A stretch of DNA of 64,000 nucleotides, from the NCBI GenBank assembly GCA_000697665.1, contig KL197739.1, positions 1-64,000 on the forward strand, written 5' to 3'. The position numbers were made by a program, and so were the translations under genes. This DNA is from Jaapia argillacea MUCL 33604. Taxonomy: Eukaryota; Basidiomycota; Agaricomycetes; Jaapiales; Jaapiaceae. Position 1 is the stretch's first letter, and each line of letters starts with the position of its first letter. Below the pieces are notes generated by a model that had not been told where the DNA came from, did no database searches, and saw only the letters and a list, made by a program, of their open reading frames with translations. Shown here piece after piece: positions 10,826-21,878 of this stretch.

Positions 10826-13522
10826 ATGAGCACTATGTCTATCCGACCGACCCACAAGATGGAAGTGCAGGGCCCGTACAGAGTCAGTGGTGCCCACAGC
10901 CGCCCAGATGCTGACTGAGTGACCTTGTTTTCTTGCAGGACTTGACCGGGAAGGTGACAATGACCACCGATCGGGCCGTAGCGGTAGGAGGCTTTTCAGA
11001 TGTCTTCCGGGGTGTGTGGGTCGATGAGTCTGGCGTGTCGAGAACTGTGCGGCTCGATGTCTTCCGATCAAGATGAGCCATAATCACCTCTCGTGTGTGT
11101 AGGTCGCCATCAAAGTCGTGCGAGAAATGAACATTCATGCCAGCAATCTGAACCCAGCGACTTTGGAAGATTTTATACGAGTGTGTATACACCCTTGAAT
11201 GCTCCCCATTGTTGATATCTGACATCTCTCCAAACGCTCTCAGAAAGTAAATCGCGAGAGTTTTCTTTGGCACCGTCTCAAACATCGCAACGTCCTTCCT
11301 TTTCTGGGCGTCTGCTACTTTGAACGACTCTCTCACTGCCCCACCCTTATCTCTCCCTATTGCGAGTTCGGTGCAGTCATGGAGTATCTGAAACGGCATC
11401 AGGCCAATCGGCTGACAATTGTGAGCATTCTACACTAGCCCAATCTCGTTTTCATTCTTGAGCCGTCCCAGGTAAGACAAATTGGTATGGGCCTTCAATA
11501 CTTGCACGACAACCGTGTTGTCCATGGAGATCTGAAAACGGTATGTAGCTGCCAAACGCTTTTGTCGTAGTTTTTGTTGCTCATAAGCGTACCTCCAGAA
11601 TAATGTGTTGATTGACTCAGAAGGAGTTCCACTGTTGGCTGACTTTGGTCGCTCCAAACTCGTCGATCACCACGGCTACACAACCACTCTAGCTGCAGCA
11701 TGGAGATATGTGGCTGGTGAAGTCATGCATCATGAGCCGTCAACGGAGATGGGGATGGGGACGGGGACGGGGGTCCCCAATGTCATGTTGAGCAAGAAGA
11801 GCGACGTGTATAGCTTCGGAATGACCGCTCTCGAAGTAAGTGTGTCGACCCAAACAGACAGCCTCCCAAACTCAGCGATATCAGATCCTCAGCGGCCACA
11901 TGCCTTACTATTACCTCTTGAATGACGTAACGGTAATCACTCTCGTTGGCCGCGGTGTGCTTCCCAGTCGGGATAAATACCCTGAGATTCCATTCCAGTT
12001 TTGGCCCATTTTCGACTCGCTTTGCGCACGCGATGCAAACGCAAGGCTCGATATGGCCACAGCCTTACGTGCCCTCTCTACAGAATTTCCCGACTCTCAC
12101 CCGGAAACCAACTCAATGCCTTCCTCCCATCAAATCCCTACCAGTGAACTCTCACTACCACTCCCACATTCTCTCACAACTGTGAAGGCACGTCCGATAC
12201 CCTCATCACAAACAACCGTCCGGGTACCGCAACAAACCTCAACCTCGTATCCCAATTCACAACCTCTTTCCCTTGCTTCGAGTCCCCCCGATTACATGCG
12301 CATGCCTCAGTCTCATCATCATTCCCCAAGTATTATATCTTCCCAGCATCCCTCTCGCGGACCTGAAAGGGATTCCAATGTCCAGCCTGGTGAGACTACA
12401 AGTAGTCGCACGATCTCGTTTTCCAAACAACCTCCACGTGGGCAAGAGCATCAACAAAAGGACTCCTTCTCTCGATCTTCTGCCCATCCCTCATATCAAC
12501 TCAGCGTACATTCTTCCCAGTCCTCGAGTTCCTCTGAACCAGATTCTGACCCGCTCTCGCCTGGTCCATTTGCAAGAGGTTTGCCCGTTTCAACTTCACA
12601 GGATCAGCGACCCTCGCGCTCCTCACGTCGCTCCCCAAGTCGTTCTCCTTCATACCGTGACTCACAGCCCGTAACAACCCCACGAGACCAAGCTACAGAC
12701 CCGTATTTTACCAGAGGCCCCCATGAGCGCAGCAGGCTTGAGCGAGAGCCGGAGCCGGAGTTTGAAGCAGCTGTGGGACGAAGCTCTCAGAGGGACCCCC
12801 ATCGCACTGTCTTACGCTCCTCCAGCCGGTCTCGTAATCCTCAACCTGGTACTAGTCCACAAGAGCACCCACCCCCCGACTCGAGTGCGTCCCATGCGGC
12901 CTCTCGCCGTAATAGACGGGATCGAGACCATGACCGTGATTTTGACACCCAACAAGATCCTGCGAACGTTTCTGCCCCTCGTCAGCGATCCCCTGGTCGC
13001 CACCCTCTAGCTCCCACCTCACGTCCTCCCCCAACTTCTTCGGCCCGCCCGGATGGCCAACCACCGTACATGGATGTCTCGCACTCTGCGAGTTACGGGC
13101 CTCACCTTGGGCCATCGATGTCCAGTTCCAATACGCGGACCGGTGCGGCACCGGTCAATCGTTCTAGCTCCAACACATCTCCGATGGATGACCCTAGACA
13201 GAGCTTGCCTCCCGCTCAGCGCTCCTCGCGCCAATCTCCCACTGATTCAAGATTTCATGCTATACCGTCAGCTTCCTCTTCGAACCCAACCCCTCAGTCA
13301 GGTCGACCGGAGCCTGCCTCGCAGTCCTACTCATCTTCCTCTAACCGCCGGCCAGCATGGGAGGGTCAACCTCCGGCTGACCAGTACTATGTTAGCCGTG
13401 CGCCACCACCTCAAGCTCAAGCTCAAGCTCAAGCTGAGCCGCGACCCGCACCGACCAGACGAGAGTCAACGAGTCGATATTCCTCGCAGCCTCCCCACTC
13501 TACTAACTACTCTCGGGGTTGA
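10826..13522 (+). CDS. protein kinase C (TKL-like, non-RD) with very long disordered tail
   Basis: Seven phase-0 exons: 10826-10882, 10939-11046, 11103-11180, 11244-11420, 11472-11540, 11599-11835, 11885-13522, giving 787 aa. Exon 2 starts DLTGKVTMTTD and contains VGGFSDVFRG. Lys59 in VAIK, Asp160 in HGDLK and Asp178 in ADFG are visible. The APE motif of the P+1 region reads AGE. The activation-loop region carries a Gly/Met/Thr repeat (about 11745-11775) encoded by a GGGGAT/GGGGAC microsatellite. The 500-residue tail is Ser/Pro/Arg-rich and ends after a Gln-Ala repeat encoded by four CAAGCT units (near 13410). Start ATG 10826 gives a 19-codon first exon, the same length as in kinase D, but an in-frame upstream extension cannot be excluded. 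Confidence 0.78.
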
Positions 13523-14448
13523 TCGTATGCAACGCGCGCACTCATTTATGTCACCATTCAGTTGAATCGGCACTCCACAAACGCTATAGTCCTGGTATCA
13601 TACGTTTTATCGACCATGCATCTCGCCTCGTTGTTGTCGTGGCAAAGGTACCAATCGCATTATTTCCCGCCTGTCGGACTCGCCCTTCGTATTAGCTTGT
13701 GTCTTGGCATACGAAGAACAAGCGCGTCGTGGGACCATCGCCGTTGTCGTATTCCGTGAGTAGAAATGTCACGATCTGCCTCGTTGTATCAGCCACGCGG
13801 ATTACAGGAACGGAGCTAAATGGGGCAGGAGAACTAGAGCCACTGCATGGCAAGCGCTGTTGTTGAAGAGGATGCTGCGGTTCTTGTCACCTGTGCAACT
13901 GAGTTTTCGACGTTCGTAGACACTTCTACAGACCTTCCTCATGTGCGCCCCTTATCCGTACCAAACTCTCCAGTCTTATCTAACACGATCCCTCCTGGAC
14001 CCTGGCTGGTCGGATCTTCTAAGATTCTGGCATGAAGGCGTCTCAGGAGTTCGAAGCGAGGTGATCAATGACGATTCGGACATAACTCGGTGGTATCTTT
14101 GGTGTCTTTGGGTTCCGAGAAAGGGTGTCACTTTGCCTATTGGTTGTTCTTCCGACGTGCGGGGAAGGCTGACACCAACACGACGTACTGTGAACTTGTG
14201 AAGGTTGGAGATTGTGGTAGCAGGAACCATTACAACACCCATTCAGGGAATCAGGGCTATTACCAACCAGCGCGCTTATGTAAGCCAAGGTCAGCAGCCT
14301 TGGCTTCTGACGCTTGAAACGGCATTCGATTGCTGTGTTTGTGCCGTCAAAGATAGTGTCAGTCAAACTTTAAACGGTTGGATCTGTTGGCCCGTGGCCA
14401 CCCTCAACGCCGCATAGACGCCTACTGAGCATTACATGCGGCGTTGTG
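13523..14448. other. intergenic between kinases C and D
   Basis: Only short overlapping ORFs occur on both strands, with no domain or repeat recognised. The end contains the kinase D promoter. A ten-codon upstream ORF (ATG at 14479) precedes the kinase D start. Confidence 0.4.
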
Positions 14449-14455
14449 TATATAA
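14449..14455 (+). promoter_or_regulatory. TATA box of kinase D
   Basis: TATATAA lies 57 nt before the last of these bases reaches the chosen ATG (14512). A short upstream ORF (14479, ending before 14512) sits between the two. Confidence 0.45.
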
Positions 14456-14511
14456 CCCCGCGCGTACTCCTCTGTGCCATGGATCCCGGTTGTTCACTTA
14501 TCGCCTGCTAA

Positions 14512-16970
14512 ATGCCAGGCCCTCGTCCCTTACTTCCCCCAGCTGAGGACGAAGCGAGTCCTCACAAAGTTTGTGTTCAAGCTCGTCGTTAGCTTACTAC
14601 GCAGAGCATTGACAACTCTTAGGACTTGACCACCCAAGTTACGAACATCAGTTTACTCTGCATCGGTGTTGGTGGCTTTTCTGATGTCTACAGCGGGAAA
14701 TTGAAGGATGAATATGGCGTCGCGAGAGAGGTCAGACAACTATTTCGCTTTGCCCTAGATTGTGTATTCTCATCACCGATGCACGCATAGGTCGCTATCA
14801 AGGTTGTTCGTGAAATGAGTTTGAATCCAGCTAGCCTATCCCAGGAGAAGATAGAGTTGTTTAGGCGGGTGCGTGTGGCTCTGCCATCCTAACGATTTCT
14901 TTAATTGGCTGTGCACAGAGGGTCAACAGAGAGACGAGGGTATGGCATCTACTGAAACATCGCAACATTCTCCGATTCCTTGGTGTTTGTTACTCTTCGG
15001 AATTCGGCCCATGTCCATCTCTTGTTTCCCCATATTGCAAGAACGGCACAGTGATGCAATATCTGCAAGCTCGCCCACTGGCAACCGCCGAACGCATGGA
15101 ACTTGTGAGGTTCATCGCCCCTTGAAACTCTTTTCCATCTGACTTGACTTTAGGTTAACCAAGTCGCAGACGGATTGCTGTATTTGCATCTGAAGCACGT
15201 AGTCCACGGTGATCTCAAAGCGGTCAGTTTCGCCATGCCGTCCTCTTCGTTTGCCTGGACTCATCTTTTCTAGAATAACATACTTATTGATGATAAGGGT
15301 GTAGCAATTTTGACAGATTTTGGTCGCTCTAAGTTGCTCGGGTGCAGTGGATACACGACAAGGCTGGCAGCTTCGTGGAGATACTTGTCACCCGAAGTAA
15401 TGTTCGATAACTTTGACGATGGGCTTGAAGGGGTTCCTAATACCAAGTTGACACCGCAAAGTGATATCTATGGCTTTGCAATGACTGCTGTGGAGGTAAG
15501 ATGGTCGCTCAGTTTCTTGACGATCTATTCGGCTCATATTCCTAGATTCTCAGCGGTCGCATACCTTATTGGTATCTCAGAAACGAAGCGATGGTTGTCG
15601 TTCAACTTTCCCAGCAAAAGATGTTACAGAGAAATCAGTATATTGAGATAGCAGATCCTCAATGGTCATTCTTGGAGACTTTATGGGCATTTCAACCCGA
15701 AAAGCGCCCGGATATGCGCTCCGTGGTTGCGGACCTCAAAAATATCCAGGTGCCCGCCTACCCCCGTGTACCTGGACATTCGTCCTCCTATGTCGACTCT
15801 GGAGGTAGTCCATCCGATAGACGCTACCCGCGTCAGGCGGCTCCTCCGGGCGCTGTTCCCAGACAACTCTCCTCGAGACAGTCCACTCATGCTCAAGAGA
15901 CGTACCCATCATCCTCGAGCTTACTGCTTCAACCTATGCCATTGTCAACCAATGACCCAGGGTTCTATTCTTCCATTGAATCTCATCAGCCCTCGAGTCT
16001 CTCCCCTCTGCACCCCATGTCGAATCTACCACTGTATTCTCGCGAACAAGATCAGAAAGCCGATGCACCTCGTGCTCGACGATCTACCAGTAAATCTCCC
16101 TACGACGCTGACCCACGGCTGGCCGAACCCGACTACGCACGCGAGCGGGAATCCGGGAGATACGCTATTGAACCTCTATCACCGTCGCCACAGCGAGGTT
16201 CTCAGTATAGCACTCATGCCAATCGACAATCACCGACCCGCACCCCTTCACCAGTCAATTATCAACTCCCGTCTCCCTCTACTGGTCGACGAGATCGAAG
16301 GTCGGACGCATCTCGTCCTCCAGGCCGCCCTCCGAACTACCAGCAACCCCCGCAGGTTGGTAACATGGAGCCCTCAGGCCGGCGGGACCGCAGGAGTGAG
16401 CTTGAATCCTACCCTCCTGTATCGTCGGGACGCGGGGACACCCAGCGCAACCCATATCCCATGCGTGCTCCAAGTCCGTCTTCTCCCGACGATAACGATA
16501 TATTGCAGCTTCCTTCGCCACCCTCAACCCGTCCTGGTACTAGGCCTATCTTAGTCCCTGAACCACACTCTTCTGATCGGTACACACGTCCTTCCCGAAA
16601 GGAACCTGATGTTCAGTCGCCTCCGATGTCTCATCATCGCTCTACATCGCATTCATCCACTTCTGCGCCCATTCCATATGATCCTAGATCCAATTCAACC
16701 CATCCTCAGAGAGACCGATATGATCCTCCTTCACGTCAGAATCCAAATCCGCCACCACTATCAACATCGTTGGGTCGTTCATATTCGCAGAATTATCCTA
16801 CCCCTTTCACTCAACGCGACTCGCGGGATGATGCGTACTACCCTGACAGTCGTTTTCCACCACAAAGCGTGCCACGCCCTTCGGCTACTCGACGAGAATC
16901 CGAGTCCCGCCCTGCTCAATCAAGTCGGTACCCACCACAATCCAGCTCACAAGCCTATCATCGCGGTTGA
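14512..16970 (+). CDS. protein kinase D (TKL-like, non-RD) with long disordered tail
   Basis: Seven phase-0 exons: 14512-14568, 14623-14730, 14791-14868, 14919-15104, 15154-15222, 15274-15495, 15546-16970, giving 714 aa. Exon 2 begins DLTTQVTNIS and carries IGVGGFSDVYSG. Lys59 in VAIK, Asp163 in HGDLK and Asp181 in TDFG are present, and the P+1 motif is SPE. The C-lobe helix motif reads RIPYWYLRNEAM, aligned with FHGHPPYFWLMNE in B. From about residue 310 the protein is a Ser/Pro/Arg tail with repeated GRRDRRS-like blocks. A decayed copy of this tail (from 16320) lies at 28875-29496 with the same downstream neighbour, showing that gene end and neighbour were duplicated together. Confidence 0.8.
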
Positions 16971-17452
16971 GCGTGTACACATCAGTAAATTCGCCAGGTG
17001 GTATGGGTTGCCTTGGATCAATTCATGTTACATATCACCTCACGTTTCCCTGACGCAGACGGGCCTTGTTGCATATCTTCATTCCAGAATCTCCTGTTCT
17101 GTGGATTGTCTTCTCTGCCTCGCGATGTCGACTCTCTTTCTCCCCCGATTCCCTCTGTATTTCTAGTCTACTAACTTCGCTCGTCGCGACCGTCCCACCA
17201 TCTAAATACTATACATATCCACGAAGATGGTCAGGTGCGCGTCCATCCACAGCACACAGCTTCGAGGATCTACATAAACCTTGGTGAGGTGGATCCTCGG
17301 CAGCCATCCATTTCCTCCCCATCCCCCAAAGGCGAACACTTGTAGGACTTGTAACAATCGACACCTTCTACTGGAAAGTAGTATAATGTTGCATTAACGA
17401 GATTCGTAAAGAAACAAGAAACATACAAACGAGGATGGTGATACTGATACTG

Positions 17453-17484
17453 AACATAGAAACATAGAAACATAGAAACATAGA
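17453..17484. repeat. ACATAGAA(A) short tandem repeat
   Basis: About three and a half copies of a 10-base unit (ACATAGAAAC) lie in the intergenic space between kinase D and the converging membrane-protein gene. Confidence 0.7.
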
Positions 17485-17575
17485 GAGGTCATACAGCAAG
17501 ATGATAACAACGAAAGCGAAAGCGACAAAACAAAGGGGACATTATGAAAACTACGACAGTCAGGTGCCTCTTATC

Positions 17576-18294
17576 TCAAGTAGGGACAGTACCTCCTTCA
17601 ACATCCCTGGCAGCGTCGATATGAGATTGGACAGCAGAGCGCTCCCAGATCAAAAGGCCCAAGAAAACGGTGGCGACCGCAGCGAAAATGATGGCAATCG
17701 CAACGAATGGCCTCGGTGTAGCGTAACCGAATTCGAGAGCGACTACGACAATGAGTCCCTGCTTTGGAATGGCGTTAAGCGCAGCGAATACAGGTATGCC
17801 GATGGTATTGATGCGAACCTAAACAAAGATGAGTCCGAGGTTAATAGAGAGAGAGGAGGGGGAGCGGAACAGACCTTGACGATGCTGAGGGGAGGGTCGT
17901 GGACAGCATGCTTGAGTAGCAAGGCATACAGGGTTAACCCAGCAGAAGCTGCAGTCACGTCGGATTTTACGACTTGCGCTCTATAAGCAATAGCCATAAG
18001 TTCTGCGTCGCGGAAACGAGAGAAGGGGGGGTAAACATACCCCAAGAGAGCAGATAACTAGAGTAAATGAATTGCACGGTGAATTGTAGTCTATTGACTT
18101 GAGTGGAAAGCACTCACCCCGGCCAAGGTATAGTTACCCTGGGAGACGATCTCGTTCATGGTACGGAGGACAACATCGTCGCTTGAGGAGCATAGGCCTT
18201 GATATTTGTCCAAGTCGATGAGGTTGCGCACAACAGAGACGAGAAGGGATTTACACGGCTGCAAGCGAGGCACCCAAATCGAAGTGGAGGTCAT
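17576..18294 (-). CDS. small multi-pass membrane protein, unknown family (copy 1, intact)
   Basis: Three exons on the minus strand, all phase 0: 18294-18118, 18057-17875, 17818-17576, giving 200 aa. It starts MTSTSIWVPRLQPCKSLL, carries NLIDLDKYQGLCSSSDD, and has hydrophobic stretches around LSALLGYVY, SAGLTLYALLLKHAV, IPVFAALNAIP..GLIVVVAL and FVAIAIIFAAVATVFLGLLIW. The C-terminus is polar (WERSAVQSHIDAARDVEGG). Two or more membrane spans are likely; I do not recognise the family. It converges on kinase D. Decayed copies lie at 23.7-24.0, 30.1-31.3 and 33.6-34.3 kb. Frames and splice sites agree between copies, which supports the gene model. A start shifted downstream is possible, as other copies start with M(L/F)W at the seventh codon. 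Confidence 0.55.
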
Positions 18295-18469
18295 GGAATT
18301 TGGATGCGAGAATGCATATCTGGTGGGTTTGGCGGGTTTAAATGCGTTCTCAGTCGGAAGTCCAAACACACAGCAAAGTGTTACTGAACCACCAGAAAGG
18401 AAATCATAGTAGAAACATACACCAGCGGCGCATTGTCGCAAAAGCGGGGTGAGATAGGCAGAGGTAGAG

Positions 18470-18722
18470 GAACATGCAGAAGCGGGGTAACGACTCGCGG
18501 AAGGGGGTAAACGACTCGCGGAAGCGGGGTAAACGATTCGCAGAAGGGGGTAAACGACTCGCAGAAGCGGGATAAACGACTCGCAGAGGCAGGGTAACGA
18601 CTCGCAGAAGCGGTGTAACGACTCGCAGAAGCGGGATAAACGACTCGCAGTAGCAGGGTAACGACTCGCAGAAGCAGGGTAACAACTCGCAGAAGCAAGG
18701 TACTGACAATTCGCAACAGCAG
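18470..18722. repeat. minisatellite, unit GTAACGACTCGCAGAAGCGG-like
   Basis: About twelve imperfect copies of a 21-22-base unit (GTAAACGACTCGCAGAAGCGG with variants) run head to tail. ORFs on the minus strand through it encode artefactual repeats such as LLRVVT. Confidence 0.85.
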
Positions 18723-18789
18723 TATACGTAGGTTCCCACGGATGAATTTATGGAGCAATATGCACGCGAGCCACCACGCGTACTGTTAA

Positions 18790-19289
18790 ACAATGGCACC
18801 AGAAGCAAACTCAATCAGAATGAGGTTTACGCCGCTTCTTTCCGGACAATCAGATTGCTGGGCAGTCCATGCGCGCTGGGGGCGCCACCGCTCTCGCAGA
18901 GCTTGGCGCTACCCCTACTGTCATCCAAGCAACTGGACGTTGGTCCTCCGAGGCTTTCCGTCTCTACATTCGCAAAAATCCGATCCTGCTACAGGCGCTT
19001 CTCTTCAGTAATCGCGGCAATTGAACACCTTGTGTATCCTCCCATCCTCGACTTCGTCTCTCTCATTAAATCACAAAAACAAGTCAAAATCAGAATCAAA
19101 TCAAGAAACCTCTAGCCTTTTAGCGCTCCGATACACGTGTTCTGTTCTGCAATGTACGATAGGCCCCCCGGCGAGCGTTGTAGCTGCCGCGTGGGCCGTT
19201 TGCCTATTCTCTGGATCACTCAGTTTGCGCGAACGGTGCACATTGGTCGATTAGACAATGGCACCAGAAGCAAACTCAATCAGAATGAG
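18790..19289 (+). mobile_element. tyrosine-recombinase retroelement (Ngaro/DIRS-like) fragment between direct repeats
   Basis: Between 18830 and 19024 the + strand encodes the C-terminal end of a tyrosine recombinase, with GQSMRAGGATALAELGA, IQATGRWSSEAFRLYIRK and a stop after FSNRGN. This matches the conserved Arg and Tyr boxes of the YR domain found in Ngaro/DIRS elements of basidiomycetes. The same 35-base sequence (ACAATGGCACC...GAATGAG) occurs at 18790-18824 and 19255-19289, as expected for one arm of split direct repeats. No reverse transcriptase is present, so the element is an incomplete fossil. Confidence 0.55.
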
Positions 19290-19806
19290 TGAGGGAATCG
19301 TAGCGACGGCGAGCACCGGTCCTTAACTCCGTTGAAGTATTGTAAACGTTGGATGCCCAAAATTAATCTAAAGTCAACCTTGCGAAACTTTCAGAGTGCA
19401 TCAAAGGTTATGGTCTACAGCTCGAACGATAGCTCGACCAATACACTGAGTAATTCACTCGACCGAATGCTCTACGAGGCAGCAGCAGAACCAAGCGAAA
19501 GGAAGACGGAGTCGTGCACAACACACGAGAAACAGTCTTAGTGGGAACGTCTTTCCAAAAGAAGAAGGTAAAACTGTACAGCTAACAATTCCCACGGGCA
19601 AACGATTTGGCTCCAGGGCCACGATCTAACTTGAGAGAACCCTCCTCCCTCTTCGGGGAGTCGGGGAACAACTTAATTCAGCGAGGAAATCACTCAGAAC
19701 AAGTGAGTTCAGATGAAGGCCGAGTGAGAACGACACTTTGCTTGAAGACCATGGCAGAGGCTGTCCGTACGGGTCATCCAAAACCTTAATTTCGGCCACA
19801 GATAAT
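19290..19806. other. repeat-island filler left of the Harbinger element
   Basis: No gene is recognised. The stretch contains the inverted partner (19574-19672) of the 6571-6676 repeat. It ends with the AAT/TAA flank of the Harbinger insertion. Confidence 0.4.
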
Positions 19807-20030
19807 AGTCCTACTCAATTTTGTCAGCTTTTCGTATTTTTGAAAGGTTTTGGAACTGCTGCTGCCGTCTCGCTGAAATCGAAAAGCTGGGGAATAATTG
19901 AGCGAGGAGATTGTTGCGAGAGATTGGCTTGATTGTGATTAGATATTTGTCTCTGCCAAAGTCGGCAAATGTGGCTGAGCTGAGAGAGAGAAATCCTCCT
20001 CGAAATCGTCAAATATATTCGGAGGCTACT

Positions 20031-21791
20031 ATGTATCCAAGTCACTACAGTCCTTGGGCTTCGAGTCAACACCTGGTGCATAACCCTTCAACCTCTCATC
20101 CCCAACGCCCCTTTCCCAACCAGAATCAGCAGTGGGATTTTGGACTACCACCCCATACCCCTAATGTCGAAAATCATCATGTTGGGCAGCCTTGGGCCCT
20201 GAGCCAAGCTCCTGCCAACTCTCTGCAGGAGCAGGTGTACACAAACTTTGCTGTTGACCCAACCACCAGAAATCGGACATCCCCCCACTGCAGGGCTCAG
20301 CACCCTCAGTTAGATCACTCAGGGAATCAGAACCTTCCTCGCCTCCCTGCCCTCGATTTTCGTCAAAACTCAGCACCCCGTTGCAGTGATGCCTGGGAGG
20401 GAAGTGTTGTTAGTCAAGAGGAGTCCATGTACCTAGACGAAGACGAGGACAAGATGCCAGAGGTGAGTGCTGTCGTGTGAGAGGTGATTGAGAAGACGAA
20501 GCAGAAGCCTGCTTCTGCTTTGGCAAAATCTGCTGGTAAAGGGGATGGTGGGCGTTCGAAGAAGGATGCTGCCAAATCGGAGGTGAAGAAGGCTGAGTCG
20601 AAAAAGAAGGCGATGGGGAAGGGAAGTAAGTCGGGCACAAATCGCCGAGAGCAGGGCGCTTCAGACGACGATATAGGGGAGTTGAGTGGGACCGAAGTGG
20701 ATAAGCTGAAGGCAGTTCACCGAGAGAACTGGACAGAGGCGGATAAACTTACTGTCGTGTGATACATCGTCAGCAATGATGTCTGGCCTCAATTTAAGGC
20801 GACGCAGGGCCACAACTTCATAAAGGTGATGTTGCTGTATATTCTGTTGTTCCGGAGGACTGACAAGACTCCATTAGATCTCGCAGAAGCTTTTGGAGGG
20901 AAAGAAGACCGTTGAGCAGGTAAAGAATGTTTGGACACAGATGTGGGAGAAATACAAAGCTGTGCGCCGTCGATCTCTGCACACTGGGGGTGGGGATGGA
21001 GATGAAACAGATGGTTCTGAGGACCTTGAACCCAAGGAAGGTGAGGCAGCTGCTGCAGATGGTACCGAGAAGGACGGCAATGGAGTTGCGAAGGTAGGAG
21101 AGCGTGCAGGAGATGAGAGGGGAACAGAAAAGGCTAAGAGGAAGGCTACCAAGATGCCCAAGACTGGAGAAAATCGTAAGGCTGGGAGTTCGAAGCTGAA
21201 GACCAAACAGAAGCACGAGGGAAAGTTCTCAAACGCCGTACTTGATGCATTTGAGCAGTTGGTGATCTTTGAGATGATTGATAAGGTGTAAGTTCACTGT
21301 GCTGTCAAAGCAGTACAAGTTGCTCATCAGGTTGCTTGCCCGTCAGCGCCCACAAAAACTCAGATGTTGTTCGGTCCAAGGTCTACAATGCATCGCACGC
21401 TGTGTCTGATGACGAGGAGGGTGGCAAGTCAAAAAAGCGCTGAGGATCAGATGATGATATGGGAGAGTTACTCAAGTCACTCGTCACTGATTTACGACAG
21501 CGACATTTGACCAATGGCCAACGCGAAGACAAGAGGCTGAAGTTGATGGAGAAAAGGGAGGATCGTGAGCTTTGCCTACTCGAGAGGCAGGACAAACGAG
21601 AGGAACGAGAGGCTGAAGAACGCAAACAGGAGCTTGACGAGCATAGGCTTGAGAAGGCACGTGAACATCGAACAGTGTTGTGGGATAGAGCAATGAAAAT
21701 GGCAGAGTCTTCAAATGCCATGATCAAGAAACAAGGTGAAGAGCTGGCTGCGAAGCTTGCACTGGAGGAAGAGGCGGATGGCTTTAATTGA
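20031..21791 (+). pseudogene. Harbinger accessory SANT/Myb-like protein, decayed
   Basis: From ATG 20031 the frame runs through a Gln/Pro-rich N-terminus, a Lys-rich segment and a SANT/Myb-like core (NWTEADKL..YIVSNDVWPQFKAT, then VEQVKNVWTQMWEKYKAV). A low-complexity Lys/Glu segment follows, then KFSNAVLDAFEQLVIF and a long C-terminal coiled coil (EKREDRELCLLERQDKREER). At least two introns are needed (about 20819-20889 and 21289-21350). Three in-frame TGA codons interrupt the frame at 20478-20480, 20760-20762 and 21441-21443, each where an Arg CGA codon would fit. In this superfamily such proteins assist transposase DNA binding and nuclear import. The gene looks inactivated by C-to-T change rather than by indels. 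Confidence 0.65.
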
Positions 21792-21878
21792 AGCAATACA
21801 ATTTACAATTATTCGTATGTATTCGAAGCTCTCATCAAAGTGCAATCAATCAAAAGGTAGTCCAAGAAGTTGTTTCCG

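Noticed and set aside
17501-17986. 161-codon + strand ORF
   Set aside because: It is antisense to the membrane-protein gene, whose frames and splice sites are conserved in other copies; this ORF is not conserved.
18041-18057. 17-base micro-exon in the membrane-protein gene
   Set aside because: Reading straight through to 17875 keeps one frame (LSALLGYVYPPFSRFRDAEL) and needs no second intron.
20463-20483. 21-base intron removing the first TGA of the SANT-like ORF
   Set aside because: It is far shorter than any other intron here; an in-frame TGA from CGA fits the other stops better.
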